64,000 nucleotides of DNA. Source: Actinoplanes oblitus. Its GTDB lineage: Bacteria; Actinomycetota; Actinomycetes; Mycobacteriales; Micromonosporaceae. Below are positions 1 to 14,700 of this stretch, piece by piece. Position numbers and translations under genes: made by a program. The first letter of the stretch is position 1, and the number at the start of each line of letters is the position of its first letter. The notes beneath the pieces are model-generated. The model was not told the origin of the DNA. It saw nothing but the letters and a program-made list of their open reading frames with translations, and made no database searches. The DNA is taken from assembly GCF_030252345.1 (NCBI RefSeq), contig NZ_CP126980.1:7269501-7333500 (forward strand), written 5' to 3'.

Positions 1-2758
1 CGGTGTCCAGCTCACCGGTATCCGAGACGACGTAGCCGACCAGGCGCTTCTCGCCCGGCTGGTCCTCGCGCGCCACCACCACCGCCTCGCGCACCCCGGG
101 CTGGGCGGCCAGCGCCGCCTCCACCTCGCCCAGCTCCACCCGGAAGCCGCGGATCTTCACCTGGTCGTCGGCCCGGCCGAGGAACACCACCTCGCCGTCG
201 GCGTTCCAGCGCGCCAGGTCGCCGGTCCGGTACATGCGCTCACCGGGCCGGAACGGGCACGCCACGAACCGCTCGGCGGTCAGGTCCGGCCGGGACAGGT
301 AGCCGCGGGCCAGCCCGGTGCCGGCGATGTACAGCTCGCCGGTCACCCCCGGCGCGACCGGGCGCAGGAAGGCGTCCAGCAGGTAGATCCGGCGGTTGCG
401 CATGGGACGGCCGATCGGCAGTTCCGGACCGAGTTCCGCACCGGGCTCGATCGGCTTCCAGGTCGCGCACAGGGTGGTCTCGGTCGGCCCGTAGGTGTTG
501 CGCACCCGCAGGCCGGGCTGGGCCCGCCGCAGGTTCGCCACCGTGTGCGCGGGCACCACGTCGCCGCCGGTGCCGACCTCACGCAGGCCGGCGAAGCAGT
601 CCGGGGACGCCTCGGCCAGCGCGCGGAACGTGCCGGCGGTGAGGTGCACGGCCGTGACGCCGCGTTCGACGGCCCGCCTGATCCCGGCCGCGTCGACCAC
701 ACCGGGCTCGGCGACCAGGATGCGGCCACCGGTGGTGAGCGGCACCCACATCTCGTAGAGCGAGGGGTCGAAGACGTGCGTGGCGTGCATCAGCAGGCAG
801 TCGTCCGGGCCGATCTGCCAGCCGGGGTCGCCGGCCAGCCCGGCCACCGCGCCGTGCGGGACGGCGACACCCTTCGGTACGCCTGTCGAGCCGGAGGTGT
901 ACATGACGTACGCCAGGTCGTCGGCACCGAGCCGGAGCCCGGGCGCGGTGGCCTCGGCGCCGTCGACGGCGGCCCGGGTCGCCGGCTCGTCGAGCACGAC
1001 GGTGATCCGGTCCGCGGTCGCCGGCGGCAGCCCCTCACCGGTGGCCTCGGTGCACACCACCGCCGAGACCCCGGAGTCGGCGAAGATCAGCGCGATCCGC
1101 TCGACCGGGTAGGCGATGTCCACCGGGACGTACGCGGCACCCGCCTTCCAGATCGCCAGGAACACCACCAGCAGGTCGGCGGACCGGTCCATGGCCACCC
1201 CGACGCGGTCGCCACGGCGGACGCCACGCGCGGTGAGGTGCGCGGCCAGCCGGTTCGAGGCCTGGTCGAGTTCGGCGTAGGTGAGCTCCGCGCCGGCGGC
1301 GTCGGTGACCGCCACCCGCTCCGGTGCCGCGGCCACCCGCCGCCCGAACATCTCGACCACCGAGTCCCCGGGCACCGGGCCCGCCGTGGCGTTCCAGTCG
1401 TCCAGCACCGCCGCGCGCTCGGCGTCACCGATCAGCGTCAGCCGGCCGACCAGCACGTCCGGTTCGGCCACCAGGCGCAGCAGCACGCGGACGACCGCGT
1501 CGGCGACCGAGGCCGCGAACGCCGGGGTGAACAGGCCACGGTCGTAGTTGAGGATCACCGGCATCCGCTCGCCCGGGCCGGTGACCAGCGTGAACGGGTA
1601 GTGCGACGAGTCGCGTCCCTTCTGCACCGGAATCATGGTCAGCCCGTCGTCGGCCGAGCCGCCGAGTCCGGTGCGCGGGAAGTTCTCGTAGATGACCAGC
1701 GTGTCGAAGACCGCGCCGGGCCCGGCCACGGCCTGCACCTCCTGCAGGCCGAGATGCTGGTAGGCACCGAGCGCCGACTGCTGGCGCTGCACGTCGGCGA
1801 GCAGGTCGACGACCCGCTGCCCGCCGTCCAGCCGGACCCGTACCGGAAGGGTGTTGAGCAGCATGCCGACCATCTGCTCCACCCCGGGCAGGGCGGCGGG
1901 CCGCCCGGCGGCGGTCGCGCCGAACACCACGTCGGTACGACCGGCGAGCTGCGACAGCACGACCGCCCACGCGCCCTGCACGACGGTGTTCATCGTGAGG
2001 TTCCGACCGCGCGCCCAGCGCAGCAGGTCGTCGGTCTGCTCCGGGGTCAGCTCGGCCACCACCGTGTCGATGTCCGGCACCCGGGTCGGGTCGGCCGGGA
2101 CGACGGCGGTGGGCGTCTCCAGCCCGGCGAGCGCGTCCCGCCAGGCGGCCCGGGCCGCCTCCTTGTCCTGCCGGCCCAGCCAGGCGAGGTAGTCCCGGTA
2201 GGACACCGCGGGCGGCAGGCCGGAGGCGTCGCCGCCGGCCGCGTAGATCGCGGCCAGCTCGCGGTGCAGGATCGGCATGGACCAGCCGTCCAGCAGCACG
2301 TGGTGCAGGGTGTGCACGAGCCGGTGGCGGTCCGGGCCGAGCCGGATCAGGTGCAGCTTCATCAGCGGCGCGGCCTCGAGGGAGAGCCGCTCGGCCATCT
2401 CGTCGCCCGCCAGCCGGCTCACCTCGCCGTCGGCGATCTCGTCGGGCAGCCCGGAGAGGTCCGTCTCGCGCCACGGGATCTCCACGTCGCGCTGGATGAC
2501 CTGCACCATCTGGGCGCCGCTGACGTAGCGGAAGCAGGCCCGCAGCGCGGCGTGCCGGTCCACCAGAGCCTGCCACGACGCCCGCAGGCGTCCGGCGTTC
2601 AGCGGCCCGTCGATGCCGTAGACGGACTGCACGGTGTAGGTGTCCGGGCCGTCGCCGTCCAGGGCGGTGTGGTAAAGCATGCCCTCCTGCAGCGGCGACA
2701 GGGGCCAGACGTCCTCCACGCTGGAGCGGGGCTTTGCTCGAGTGTCGTCAACAGTCAT
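1..2758 (-). CDS. Glycopeptide NRPS module 7 (C-A..., 3' end outside window)
   Basis: Fourth NRPS gene of the assembly line; only about 919 residues are visible. A condensation domain opens the protein (WPLSPLQEG; active-site HHVLLDGW), followed by an adenylation domain with the core [21 protein letters not shown] and YRTGDLARW. The specificity pocket read against GrsA positions is D-P-Y-H-G-G-T-L-C, the signature known for 3,5-dihydroxyphenylglycine (Dpg), which is residue 7 of all vancomycin/teicoplanin-type peptides. By family precedent the missing part should hold a T domain, the P450-recruiting X domain and a thioesterase. The ATG at 2758 is preceded by AAGGAG with 7-nt spacing and lies 20 bp after the stop of the modules 4-6 gene, so the four NRPS genes form one transcript. 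Function is secure; the end is not seen. Confidence 0.93.
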   Translation of the reverse strand, partial: MTVDDTRAKPRSSVEDVWPLSPLQEGMLYHTALDGDGPDTYTVQSVYGIDGPLNAGRLRASWQALVDRHAALRACFRYVSGAQMVQVIQRDVEIPWRETDLSGLPDEIADGEVSRLAGDEMAERLSLEAAPLMKLHLIRLGPDRHRLVHTLHHVLLDGWSMPILHRELAAIYAAGGDASGLPPAVSYRDYLAWLGRQDKEAARAAWRDALAGLETPTAVVPADPTRVPDIDTVVAELTPEQTDDLLRWARGRNLTMNTVVQGAWAVVLSQLAGRTDVVFGATAAGRPAALPGVEQMVGMLLNTLPVRVRLDGGQRVVDLLADVQRQQSALGAYQHLGLQEVQAVAGPGAVFDTLVIYENFPRTGLGGSADDGLTMIPVQKGRDSSHYPFTLVTGPGERMPVILNYDRGLFTPAFAASVADAVVRVLLRLVAEPDVLVGRLTLIGDAERAAVLDDWNATAGPVPGDSVVEMFGRRVAAAPERVAVTDAAGAELTYAELDQASNRLAAHLTARGVRRGDRVGVAMDRSADLLVVFLAIWKAGAAYVPVDIAYPVERIALIFADSGVSAVVCTEATGEGLPPATADRITVVLDEPATRAAVDGAEATAPGLRLGADDLAYVMYTSGSTGVPKGVAVPHGAVAGLAGDPGWQIGPDDCLLMHATHVFDPSLYEMWVPLTTGGRILVAEPGVVDAAGIRRAVERGVTAVHLTAGTFRALAEASPDCFAGLREVGTGGDVVPAHTVANLRRAQPGLRVRNTYGPTETTLCATWKPIEPGAELGPELPIGRPMRNRRIYLLDAFLRPVAPGVTGELYIAGTGLARGYLSRPDLTAERFVACPFRPGERMYRTGDLARWNADGEVVFLGRADDQVKIRGFRVELGEVEAALAAQPGVREAVVVAREDQPGEKRLVGYVVSDTGELDT

Positions 2759-2778
2759 GGTCTGCTCCTTCAGGGAGG

Positions 2779-5700
2779 TCACTTGAGTTGGTCCAGCTGT
2801 TCCGGGGAGAGGGCGACGAGCATGCCGGTGTCCCCGGCCGCTGCCGGTTCGGCCGCTTCGGCGGGTTCGGCCGGCAGTTCCTTGACGAGCGCCGCCAGCC
2901 GTTCCGGCGTCTTCTCGTCGAACACCTGCCACGGGGTGAGTTCGAGTCCCTCCCGGCGAGCCCGGGTGGACAGCTGCATCGAGGTGATCGAGTCGCCGCC
3001 GAGCTCGAAGAAGCTGTCGTTGGCGCCCACCTGGTCCAGGCCCAGCACCTCGGCGAAGAGCGCGCAGATCCGGGCTTCCATGGCGGTGCGCGGGTCCCGC
3101 CCGGAGGACATCCCGGCGAAGTCGGGAGCCCGCAGCGCCCGATGGTCCACCTTGCCGTTGGGTGTCAGGGGCATCGAGTCGAGCGGCACGAACGCCGCCG
3201 GGACCATGTGCTCCGGCAGGCGGCCGGCCGCCGCCTCGCGGAGCGCGGCGATCAGCGGGCCGGCCTCGGCGGCCGGGCCGGCCGCCGGCACCACGTAGGC
3301 GACCAGCTGCTTCTCGCCCGGGCCGTCCTGCCGGGCGACGACCACCACCTGGGCGACACCCGGCTGGCCGGCCAGCACGGCCTCGATCTCACCCGGCTCG
3401 ATCCGGTACCCGCGCACCTTGACCTGCGAGTCGGTCCGGCCGACGAAGACCAGTTCGCCGTCGGCGGTCCAGCGGGCCCGGTCGCCGGTGCGGTACATCC
3501 GGCCGCCCGAGGCGAACGGGTCGGCGACGAAGCGTTCCGCGGTCAGCCCCGGTTTGCCGAGGTAGCCCCGGGCCAGGCCGGCCCCGGTGACGTAGAGCTC
3601 GCCGGTCAGGCCCGGCGGCACCGGTTGCAGGAAGGCGTCGAGCACGTAGGCCCGCATGTTGCTGATCGGGCCACCGATCGGGACCTCGTCGCGGCCCGGC
3701 GACAGCGGGACGCTCATCGTCGCGCACACCGTCGTCTCGGTGGGGCCGTACCCGTTGATCATCCGGCGCTCGCCCGACCAGCGGTCGACGAGCGCCGGCG
3801 GGCAGGCCTCGCCGGCCACGATCAGGGTCTCCAGCGCCGGCGGCAGGTCGTCCTCGACGGCCAGCACGCTGGGCGGCACCGTGACGTGGGTGATGGCCCA
3901 CCGGCGTAGCGCGTCGCCCAGCGACACCCGCGGCGGCATGCTCTCCGGGTCGGCCAGCACGATGGTGCCACCGGACAGCAGGGCCATGCACACCTCGGAG
4001 ATGGCGGCGTCGAAACCGAGCGAGGCGAACTGCAGGATCCGCGACGCGGACGTCACGCCGAACCGCTCGATCTGCGCGCTCGCCAGGTTGCCCAGGCCGG
4101 CGTGGCTGACCAGCACGCCCTTGGGCACGCCGGTCGAGCCGGAGGTGTAGATGACGTACGCCCCGTCGCTGACCGCCACGCGCGGCAGCGTGACCTCCGG
4201 GCCGGCCGCGGGCGGGTGCTGCGGCAACAGCACCACGCCCGCGAACCCCGGCGGTACCACCGCCCGGGTCTGCGCCGTGCACACCAGCACCTCCGGCGCC
4301 GCGTCGGTGAGCATCAGGGCGATCCGCTCGGCGGGATACTCCGGATCGACAGGTACGAACACCCCGCCCGCCAGCGACACCCCGAGCAGCGCCACCACCA
4401 GTTCCACCGAGCGCCCGACCAGCACCCCGACCCGGGTCTCGCGGCGTACGCCCGAGGCCACCAGCTGCCGTGCGAGGCTCTCCGCCTCGTCCAGCAACGC
4501 GCCGTAGGACAGGCTGCGCGCCGCGTCCTGAACGGCCACCGCGTCCCGGGACCGGGCCACCTGCCGGCGGAACAGCTCCGGCAGCGGCGCCGCGGCGAGC
4601 GGGGCCTCGGTCCGGTTCCACACCCGCACCACCAGCTCGCGCTCGGCCGGTCCGAGCAGGGCGATCCGGCCCACCGGGAGCCACGGGTCGGCCACCACCT
4701 GTTCGAGGGCGTGGACGATCCCGGCCAGCATGGTCTCGGCCTCGGCCCTGTCGAACGCGTCCGGACGGTAGATGAACTCGCCGTGGACGCCGCCGTCCTC
4801 GGACGCGCGCAGCGACACCGGGTAGTGCCCGTTGTCGTTCGGGATGCCGACCGGGTGCATGGCGATCGCGTCGGGGCCCTCGGCGGCACGCGGCGGGCGC
4901 GGGTAGTTCTCGAACACCACCAGCGTGTCGAAGGCCGCGCCCGGACCGGCGTGCTGGGTGATCTCGGTGAGCCCCAGGTGCTGGTGGCCCATCATCGCGA
5001 CCTGGCGGGCCTGCAGGTCGGTCAGCATGTCCAGGAACGGCACCGCGGCGTCCAGGCGGGCCCGGACCGGCAGCGTGTTCATGAACAGGCCGACCACCGA
5101 CTCGACACCCGGGATCTCCGGCGGGCGCCCGGCCACCGCGGCGCCGAACACCACGTCGTCGCGCCCGGTGAGCCGGACCAGCAGCAGCGCCCAGATGCCC
5201 TGGAAGAGGGTGTTCATCGTGACGCCGTGGCGGCGGGTGAGCTCGGCCAGCCGCCGGCTCAGCCCGTCGTCGAGCGTCAGCCGGATCCGGTCCGGCTCGA
5301 TCGGCGTGGTCATCCGGTCCGGCGGCACCACGTGGGTGGCCTCGTCGAGCCCGGCCAGCTCCTCGCGCCACGCCTCCCGGGCGGCCTCCTTGTCCTGGCG
5401 GGCGAGCCAGGCGAGGTAGTCCCGGTACGAGGTCGCGGCCGGCAGTGACCGGCCGTCGCCACCGGATTCGTACGCCGCCATCACGTCGACCGAGAAGACC
5501 GGAAGTGACCACCCGTCGCAGGTGATGTGGTGCGACGCGAACGCCAGCCGGTACCGCCGCTCCCCGATCCGCACCAGGTGCAGCCGCAGCAGTGGCCCCC
5601 GGGTCAGGTCGAACCGGTCCTCGCGCAGCTCCGCCGCCAGCCGCTCGAACTCCGCCAGCGCCTGGTCCTCGGGCAGGTGCGACAGGTCGGTCTCCTGCCA

Positions 5701-8700
5701 CGGCAGCGTCATCCGGCGGGCGATAGCCTGCACCGTCGTACCGGATGCGAGCTGGTGGAAGCTGGCCCGCAGCGCGGCGTGCCGGTCGAGCAGGGTCTGC
5801 CAGGACGCGCGGAACCGGGCGACGTCCAGCGGCCCGTCGATGGCCAGCGTGCGCATGCCGGCGTACACGTCCGGGCCGCGCTCGTCGACGGCGTGGAACA
5901 GCAGGCCCTCCTGCAGCGGGGAGAGCGGCCAGACGTCGAGCAGATCGGGCACCGCCGCTTCGAGCTCGGCCACCTCTTGCTGCGTCAGCGTGGTGAGCGG
6001 GAAGTCCGACGGCGTGTGCCCGCCGGCGCCGGCCTGCCCGGCCAGCTCGGCCAGCGCCGCCAGCCAGGCCGTGCCGAGCGACTCCGCCTCGTCGTCGCCG
6101 AGGATCCGCCCGGCCCAGGTCAGGTTCAGGGTGAGCCGCGGCCCGTCGGCGCCGTCCAGGACGGCGGCGTCGACCTCCACGACGTGCCGCAGCGGCAGGT
6201 CGTCGCCGGCCGTGCCGCCGATCGTGCCCACCGGCTGCCAGGGCTCGGCTGCGCCGCCGGGCCGGGCGGCGAACCGGCCCAGGTAGTTGAACCCGATCCC
6301 GGCGGCCGGCAGCGCCGCCAGGACCGGCCCGGTCTCGGCGTTGAGATGCCGCAGCACGCCGTAGCCGAGGCCGCCGTCGGGCACGCTCCGGACCGTCTCC
6401 TTGACGCTCTTCAGCAGTTCCCCGGCGGTGCCGGTACGCGGCACCGCCAGCCGGAGCGGATGCACGTCGGTGAACCAGCCGACCGTCCGGGACAGGTCCA
6501 TCTCCCCGATCGGCTGGCGGCCGTGCCCCTCGACGTCGACCACGACGGCGGTGCCGCCGCGCCACCGGGCCACCGCGCCCGCCAGCGTGGCCAGCAGCAC
6601 CTCGTGCACGCCGCAGTGGAAGGCCGAGGTGACCTGCTCCACGAGCGCGGCGGCCTGCTCCCGCGGCACCGTCCAGCTCCGCCGCCCGGCGGTCGCCATG
6701 GTGTCCCGCGCGCCGTCCAGGTCGCCGAGCGACGGCGTCCCGCCGAGGATCTCGGTCCAGGTCGCCAGCTCGGCGGTGCGGGTGGCCGCCTGCTCGGTCA
6801 GTGTCCGGGCCCAGCGGCGGAACGAGACGTCCACCGGGTCGAGCGCCGGTTCCCGGCCGGCGGCCGCCGCCTGGCACGCCTCCCGCAGGTCCAGCTGCAG
6901 GATGCGCCAGGACACCGCGTCCACCACCAGGTGGTGTGCCACCAGCACGAGCCGGCCGACCCGGTCCGGGCCGGCGTCCACCCAGACCGCCCGGACCAGC
7001 ACGCCGGCCGCCGGGTCGAGCCGGGTGGCCGCCCGCGCGGCGTGGCGCTCGGCCAGGCCGTCCAGGTCGCCGGCGCCCGCCTCGACCCGCTCGACCAGCC
7101 CGGCCGCCCGCACCGCGCCACGCTCGGCCACCACCAGGCCGGGCTCGCCGGTCCCGTCGCCCACGAGCCGGCCGCGCAGCATGTCGTGGGTGTCGAGGAC
7201 CGCGTCCAGGCCGGCGGTCAGCACCTCCAGCGTCAGGTCGCCGGGCGCGCCCAGCGTCACCCACTGCGCCATGGCGCCGCTGGTCAGCGCGCCGGGATCG
7301 CTGTCGAGCAGCGCCCGCGTCACCGGCGTCCAGGCCACCTCGCCGACGCCGTCGTCCGGTCCGGCCTGGCCCGCGCCGCCCCGCCTGGCGATCGCCGCGA
7401 TGCCGGCCGGCGTCCGCTGCTCGAAGACGTCCTTCGCGCCGAAGACCACTCCCAGCCGGCGTGCCCGGGCGGCCAGCTGCATCGTCAGGATCGAGTCGCC
7501 GCCCAGCTCCAGGAAGCTGTCGTCGGCGCCGACCCGGTCCAGCCCGAGGATCTCGGCGAACAGGCCGCACAGCAGGCGCTCGGTCTCGGTGACCGGCTCC
7601 CGGCCGGTCGCCTCCGCCGCGAAGACCGGGGCGGGCAGAGCCGCCCGGTCCACCTTGCCGTTGCCGGTCAGCGGCAACGCGTCCAGCGTCAGCACCACGG
7701 CCGGGACCATGTACTCCGGCAGCACCGCACCCAGCCGCTCCCGGATCAGCCCCGGGTCGGCACCGGTCACCGCGTAACCGACCAGACGCCCGCCGACCGC
7801 CAGCACCACCGCCTCGTGCACGTCCGGCTGCGCGATCAGCGCCGCCTCGACCTCACCCGGCTCGACCCGGTAACCACGGATCTTCACCTGATCGTCGGCC
7901 CGGCCGGCGAACAGCAGCTCACCGTCGCGGGTCCAGCGCGCCAGGTCCCCGGTGCGGTACATCCGCTCACCGGCGGCGAACGGATCGGCCACGAACCGCT
8001 CCGCGGTGGCCGGCCCGGCGCCCAGGTAGCCGCGGGCCAGACCGGCACCGGCCAGGTACAGCTCGCCGGTGACGTCCGGGGCCACCGGCTGCAGGAACGC
8101 GTCCAGCACGTACGCCCGCCGCCCGGCCATCGGCCTGCCGATCGGCAGCGTCTCGCCGGTCGCGGCACCCGGCTCGATCAGGTGCCAGGTGGCGCAGAGC
8201 GTGGTCTCGGTCGGGCCGTACAGGTGCCGGACCCGGACCTCCGGGCACACCTGGCGCAGCCGGGCCACCGAGCCCGGCGGCACCGCGTCCCCGCCGGTCA
8301 GCACCTCGCGCAGGCCGCGGAAGGACTCCGGAGACTCGTCCGCCAGCACCCGGAAGGAGCCGGCGGTCAGGTGCACCGTGGTCACCCCGGCCGCTGTCGC
8401 GTCACGCAGCCGCTGCGCGTCCACCGCGCCCGGCTCGGCCACCAGCACCCGGGCCCCGTTCACCAGCGGCACCCAGATCTCCAGCAGCGACGCGTCGAAC
8501 GCGTGCGGGGCGTGCATCAGCACGCAGTCGTCGCCGGTGACCGCCCATCCCGGGTCGCCGGCCAGCGCCGCCACGCTCGCGTGCGGCACCGCGACACCCT
8601 TGGGCTCGCCGGTGGAGCCGGACGTGTACATCACGTAGGCCGTGTCCCACGCGCCGGCCTCGGCCGCCGGCACCTCGTGCCGCGCGCCCTCGGCGGGCGG

Positions 8701-11700
8701 CGCGTCCAGCAGCAGCGGCTCGATCCCGGCCGGCACCGCGTCGCGGTGCGCGGCCGGGCAGACCGCCACCGAGACGCCGGCGTCGGCGAGCATCCGGTCG
8801 ATCCGCGCCGCCGGGTGGTCGAGATTGACCGGTACGTACGCGGCGCCCGCCTTCCAGACGGCGAGGAACGCGACGAACAGGTCCACGCCACGCTCCATCA
8901 CCACCCCGACGTGGTCGCCGCGCCGCACACCGGCGCCGGCCAGCCGCGCCGCGAGCAGGTCCGATTCCCGGTCGAGGCCGGCGTACGACAGGGTCCGCCC
9001 GCCGTCGGCCACCGCCACCGCGTCCGGGGTGGTCCGCGCCTGCCGCCGGAAGGCCGCCAGCACCGACGACCCGCCGGCCGCCGTACCCGTCGCGTTCCAG
9101 CGCTCGACCACCGACTCGCGGGCCGCCTCGCTGATCACGCCCAGCCGGCCCACCGGCCGGTCCGGCTCCGCCACCAGCGCGTCGAGGACCCGGACGACCT
9201 GCCCGGCCACCTCGCCGGCGGTCGCCCGGTCGACCCGGTCCGGCCGGTAGGACACCCGGATCCGCAGGCGTCCGCCCAGGCTGACGCTCATCGTCAGCGG
9301 ATAGGTGGTGCCGGCCCGGGTGAGCACCGAGCCGATCGTGACGCCGCCGTCGCCGAGGCCGGCCGCGTCCATCGGGTAGTTCTCGACCATCACGATGGTG
9401 TCGAAGACCGCGCCCGGCCCGGCCACCTTCTGGATCGCCGGCAGCCCCAGGTACTGGTGCTCGGTCAGCGCCGACTGGCGGGCCTGCAGGTCCTCGAGGA
9501 CGTCCAGCACCGGCTGGGCGCCGTCCAGGCGTACCCGGACCGGGACGGTGTTGATGAACATCCCCACCATCCGCTCGACGTCCGGCAGCTCGGCCGGGCG
9601 CCCGGACACCACCGAGCCGAACACCACATCGGTACGCCCGGTCAGCCGGGACAGCACCAGCGCCCAGGCGCCGTGCAGGATGGTGCTCAGCGTCAGCCCG
9701 TGCCCGCGGGCGAACTCGGTGAGACGCCGGGTGGCGTCCTCGGACAGCTGCTCGCACCGCTCGTCGGGCATCGCCATCGACTTGTCCGCGTCGGCGTCCA
9801 CCACCGTCGGCTCGTCCAGCCCGGCGAGTTCGGACCGCCACGCCGACCGGGTGGCCGCCTCGTCCTGACGGCTCAGCCAGGCCAGGTAGTCCCGGTGCGA
9901 GGGCGCCGGCTCGGGCTGGGCGCCGGCGTACGCGGCCGACACCTCGCCCAGCACGATCGGGGTCGACCAGCCGTCCAGCACCAGGTGGTGCGACGTCAGC
10001 ACGAGCCGGTGCCGGTCCTCGGCGAGCCGGATCAGCATCAGCCGCAGCAACGGCGCCCGGGTGACGTCGAACCGGTCCGCCTGGTCCTCGTCGAGCAGGC
10101 GACCGGCCTCGGCGGCCGCGTCCGCCTCGGCGAGGTGCGACAGGTCCACCACCCGCCAGGGCACGTCCGCCGTACCGGCGACCACCTGCACCGTCCGGCC
10201 GGAGGCCGGCTGGTGGAAGCTCGTCCGCAGCGCGTCGTGCCGGGCGGCCACCGAGGTCCACGCCGCGTGCAGCGCGTCGGCGTCCAGCGGCCCCTCCAGG
10301 TCGAGGATCCGCTGGCTCTGGTAGACGTCGAGGCCGTCCTCGTCGAGGGCCCGCTCGAAGAGCATGCCCTCCTGCAGGGGCGACACCGGCCAGATGTCGG
10401 TCAGCCCGGGCGCCGCCGCCTCCAGTTCGTCGACGTCGTCCTGCGTCAGCTCGACCAGCGCGAAGTCGGAGGGGGTGTGCCCGCCATCCTGGCCGGCCAG
10501 CGCGGTGAGCTGGTCGAGCCAGGCCTCACCGAGCAGCTCGACCCGGGCCGGGTCGAGGTCCCGGCCGTACAGGGTGAGCCGCAGCCGCGGACCGCCCGGG
10601 GTGTCCTGGACGTCGGCGGCGGCCTCCAGCGAGTGCGCCACCACCACGTCCGGACCGGCCTCCGCGGCGCCGATCGACCCGTCGCGCTCCTGCCACGGGG
10701 TGACCCCGGCGGCGGTGCCGGAGCGGCCCAGGTAGTTGAAGCCGATCCGCGGGGTGGGCAGCGCGGCCAGGGTGGCGGCGGTGTCCGGGTTGAGGTGGCG
10801 CAGCAGCCCGTAGCCGAGCCCGTCACCGGGCACCGCCCGGAGCTGCTCCTTCACCGATTTCAGCAGGCGGGCCGGGTCGAGCCCGGCGACCTCCAGGCGG
10901 ACCGGGTGCACGCTGGTGAACCAGCCCACCGTCCGCAACAGGTCCTCGCCGTCGGCGGCGTGCCGGCCGTGACCCTCCACGTCCACCAGCACCCCGGCGT
11001 CGCCGCCGCGCCAGCGCGCCACCGCACCGGCCAGCCCGGCGAGCAGGACATCCTGGACACCGCAGTGGAAGGCGCCGGGCACCTCGCCGGCCAGGCGGTG
11101 CGCCGCGGGCCCGGACAGCGTCCAGGACCACGAGTGCGGCTGCCCGGTCCGCTCGCCGAGCGAGTCGTCCGCGCCGTCCAGCACGCCGATCCAGTGCTCC
11201 AGCTCGGCCACCGTGCTCGCGCTGGACGCCTGCTCGGTCAGTCGCCGCGCCCACTGGCGGTACGACGTGGCAGCGGGTTCCAGGGCGGGGGTGCCGCCGG
11301 CGACGAGCGCGTCGTACGCGGTACGCAGGTCCGGCAGCACGATCGACCAGGACACCGCGTCGACCACCAGGTGGTGTGCCACCAGCGCCAGCCGGCCGGG
11401 CTCGGTGTCGCCGGCGTCGATCCACACGGCTCGCACCGCGCCACCCGCCGACGGGTCCAACCGGCTCGCCGCCTCGTCGGCCGCCCGCGCGGCGGTCTCG
11501 TCGAGGTCGCCGGTGCCGGCCGGCACCCGGCTGATCAGGTCCGCCGCGGTGACGGCGCCCCGCTCGGGCACCACCAGCCGCCCGCCGGGCTCCACCCGGG
11601 CGCGCAGCATCTCGTGCGTGTCCAGCACCGCCTGCAGGGCGCCGGCCAGTGCCTCCCGGTCGAAGCCGGGCGGGGTGGCGACCACCCGCGCCTGGGCGAA

Positions 11701-14700
11701 GCCGGGGCGCGCCGCCTCCGCCCCGAGGGCACGCATCACCGGCGTCCACGGGATCTCGCCGAGACCCGCGCCGGCGGCCGGACGCGCCGGCCGGGCCGGC
11801 CCGATCTCGCGCACCTGCGCCGCCAGGCGTTCCGCGGTCCGGTGCTCGAACACCTGCCGCGGGGTCAGCCGGATCCCCTCGCGCCGGGCGCGGGCGGCCA
11901 CCTGCATCGACGAGATCGAGTCGCCGCCCAGCCGGAAGAAGTCGTCGTCGACGCCGACCCGGTCCAGGCCGAGCACGCCGCCGAAGACCGCGCACAGGAT
12001 CCGCTCGGCCTCGGTGGCCGGCTCCCGGCCGGTCGACGCCGCGCCGAAGTCCGGTTCCGGCAGGGCCTGCCGGTCGACCTTGCCGTTGACCGTCAGCGGC
12101 AGGTCGTCCAGCACGAGCACCGCGGCCGGCAGCATGAACTCGGGCATCGTCGTGGCGAGCTGCTCGCGCAACCCGGCCGGGTCCAGCTCCCGGCCGGACT
12201 CGGCGACCACGTAGCCGACCAGGTGCTCGCCCCGGACCGCCACCACGGCCTGGCCGACACCGGGCAGCCCGGCGAGGACCGCCTCGACCTCGCCCGGCTC
12301 CACCCGGTAGCCACGGATCTTGACCTGGTCGTCGGCCCGGCCGGCGAACGCCAGCGCGCCCTCGGCGGTCCAGTGGGCCAGGTCCCCGGTGCGGTACATC
12401 CGGTCGCCGGAGGCGAACGGGTCGGCGACGAACCGCTCGGCGGTCAGCGCCGCACGACCCAGGTAGCCCTGTGCCACACCGGCGCCGGCGATGTACAGCT
12501 CACCGGTCACACCCGGCGGCAGCGGCCGGAGGAAGGCGTCCAGGACGTAGACCCGGCGGCCGGCGAGCGGCCGGCCGATCGGCAGCACCGAGCCGGTCGC
12601 GGCGCCGGGCTCGAGCAGCCACCAGGTCGCGCACAGGGTCGCCTCGGTCGGGCCGTAGAGGTGCCGCACCCGGACGTCCGGGCAGGCCCGGCGGACCCGG
12701 TCCACCGCCGCCAGGGGCACCGCGTCGCCGCCGGTGAGCACCTCGCGCAGACCGGCGACCGACGCCGGTGACTCCTCGGCCAGCACCCGGAACGCGCCGG
12801 CGGTCAGGTGCGCGGTGGTGACGCCGCCGGCCACGTGACCGGCCAGGGCCTCGCCGTCCACCGCGCCCGGCCCGGCGATCAGCACCCGCGCGCCGGACAG
12901 CAGCGGCACCCAGATCTCAAACAGGGAGATGTCGAACGCGTGCGAGGCGTGCATCAGCACGGTGTCGCCCGGCCCGGTCCCCCACCCCGGCTCGCCGGCC
13001 AGCGCCGCCACGTTGCCGTGCGACACCGCGACGCCCTTCGGCGTGCCGGTCGAGCCGGAGGTGTACATCACGTAGGCGAGGTCGTCCGCGCCGACGGTGA
13101 CGGCCGGCGGCGCGCTCGCCGCCACCTCCCGCGCCGTCTGCGGGTCGTCCAGCACGATCGGGTCCAGCCCGCCGTCCAGCACCACGGCCCGGAACGCCTC
13201 GGCGCACACCGTCGCCGCCGGTTCCGCGTCCGCGAGCATGAACTTCACCCGTTGCGCCGGGTAGGCGGGGTCGATCGGCACGAACGCCGCCCCGGCCTTC
13301 CAGACCGCGAGCAACGTGGTGATCAGCTCGGCGGAGCGGTCCATCACCACTGCCACCCGGTCACCGCGCCGGACGCCGCGCCGGCCCAGGTAGCCGGCCA
13401 GCCGGTCCGCCCGGGCGGCCAGCTCCCGGTACGTCAGCTCCCGCACCCCGTCGATCACCGCCACCTCGTCGCGACGGCGGTCCACCTGGTCGCCGAGCGA
13501 CTCCAGCGGCAACCGGACCGGGGCGGGGCCGGATGCCGTACCCCAGAGCCGCACCACCTTGTCGCGCTCCGCCGCGGTGGTCACGTCGATCTCGGCCACC
13601 GTGGCCCCGCGCGCGTCCACCAGCTGCCGCAGCACCCCGGTGAGCCGCTCGACGACGGCGAGCGCGCCGGCCTCGTCGAGGAACGCGGTCAGGTAGTCGA
13701 GCTTGAGCAGCATCGCCTCGCCGGGCACGGCGACCAGCGTCAGCGGGTAGTGCGCGGCCTCCCGGCCCTGGTGCACCCGGATGCCGAAGGTGTCGGCGGC
13801 GGCCGAGCCGCCGAGCTCGCGAGGGAAGTTCTCGAAGACCAGCAGGGTGTCGAAGACGGCGCCGGGACCGGCCGCCCGCTGGACGTCGGCCAGCCCGACG
13901 AACTGGTCCGGGATCAGGGCCGACTGCCGGTCCTGCAACTGCGTCAGCATCTCCACCACCGGCTGGCCGCCGTCCAGCGGCACCCGCACCGGCACCGTGT
14001 TGAGGAAGAGGCCGACCATCCCCTCGACGCCCGGCAGGTCCGCCGGACGCGCCGAGACCGTCGCGCCGAACACCACGTCGGTACGCCCGGCCAGTCGCGC
14101 CAGCACCAGCGCCCACGCGCCCTGCACCACGGTGTTCAGGGTCAGCCCGTGCCCACGCGCCAGCTCTTCCAGCGACCGGGTGAGGTCACCCGGCAGCTCG
14201 ACCTCGACGCTCTCCGGCATGCCGGACGCCCGTCCCGGGTCGGCGGGCGCGACGAGTGTCGGCTCCTCGGCGCCGCGCAGCTGTTCCGTCCACGCCGCCA
14301 CCGCCCGCTGCTTGTCCTGCCGGCTCAGCCAGCCCAGGTACTCCCGGTACGGCGTCACCGCCGGCAGGTCCGCCGGGCCGTCGCCGGCCGCGTACAGGGC
14401 GGTCAGCTCGTCGAAGACGATGGGCAGCGACCAGCCGTCCATGACCGCGTGATGACAGGTCACCACCAGGCGGTGCCGGTCGCCGGCCAGCCGGATGAGG
14501 GTCAGCCGCAGCAGGGGCGCCGCCGTGACGTCGAACGGCGTGAGCCGGTCCTCCTCGGCCAGCTCCCGCACCGCCTGCTCGGGGTCGTCGAGGTGGGAGA
14601 GGTCGATCACCCGCCACGGCAGGTCGATCCGGCCGGCGATGACCTGCACGGTCTCGCCCGTCTTGCGCTGCCGGAAGCAGGCCCGCAGCGCGGCGTGCCG

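Noticed and set aside
5527..12771. Very long plus-strand open frames across the NRPS (2414 and 2101 codons)
   Set aside because: They are antisense shadows created by high GC at third positions; their translations are low-complexity Arg/Gly/His/Gln-rich strings, while the minus strand carries intact NRPS motifs.
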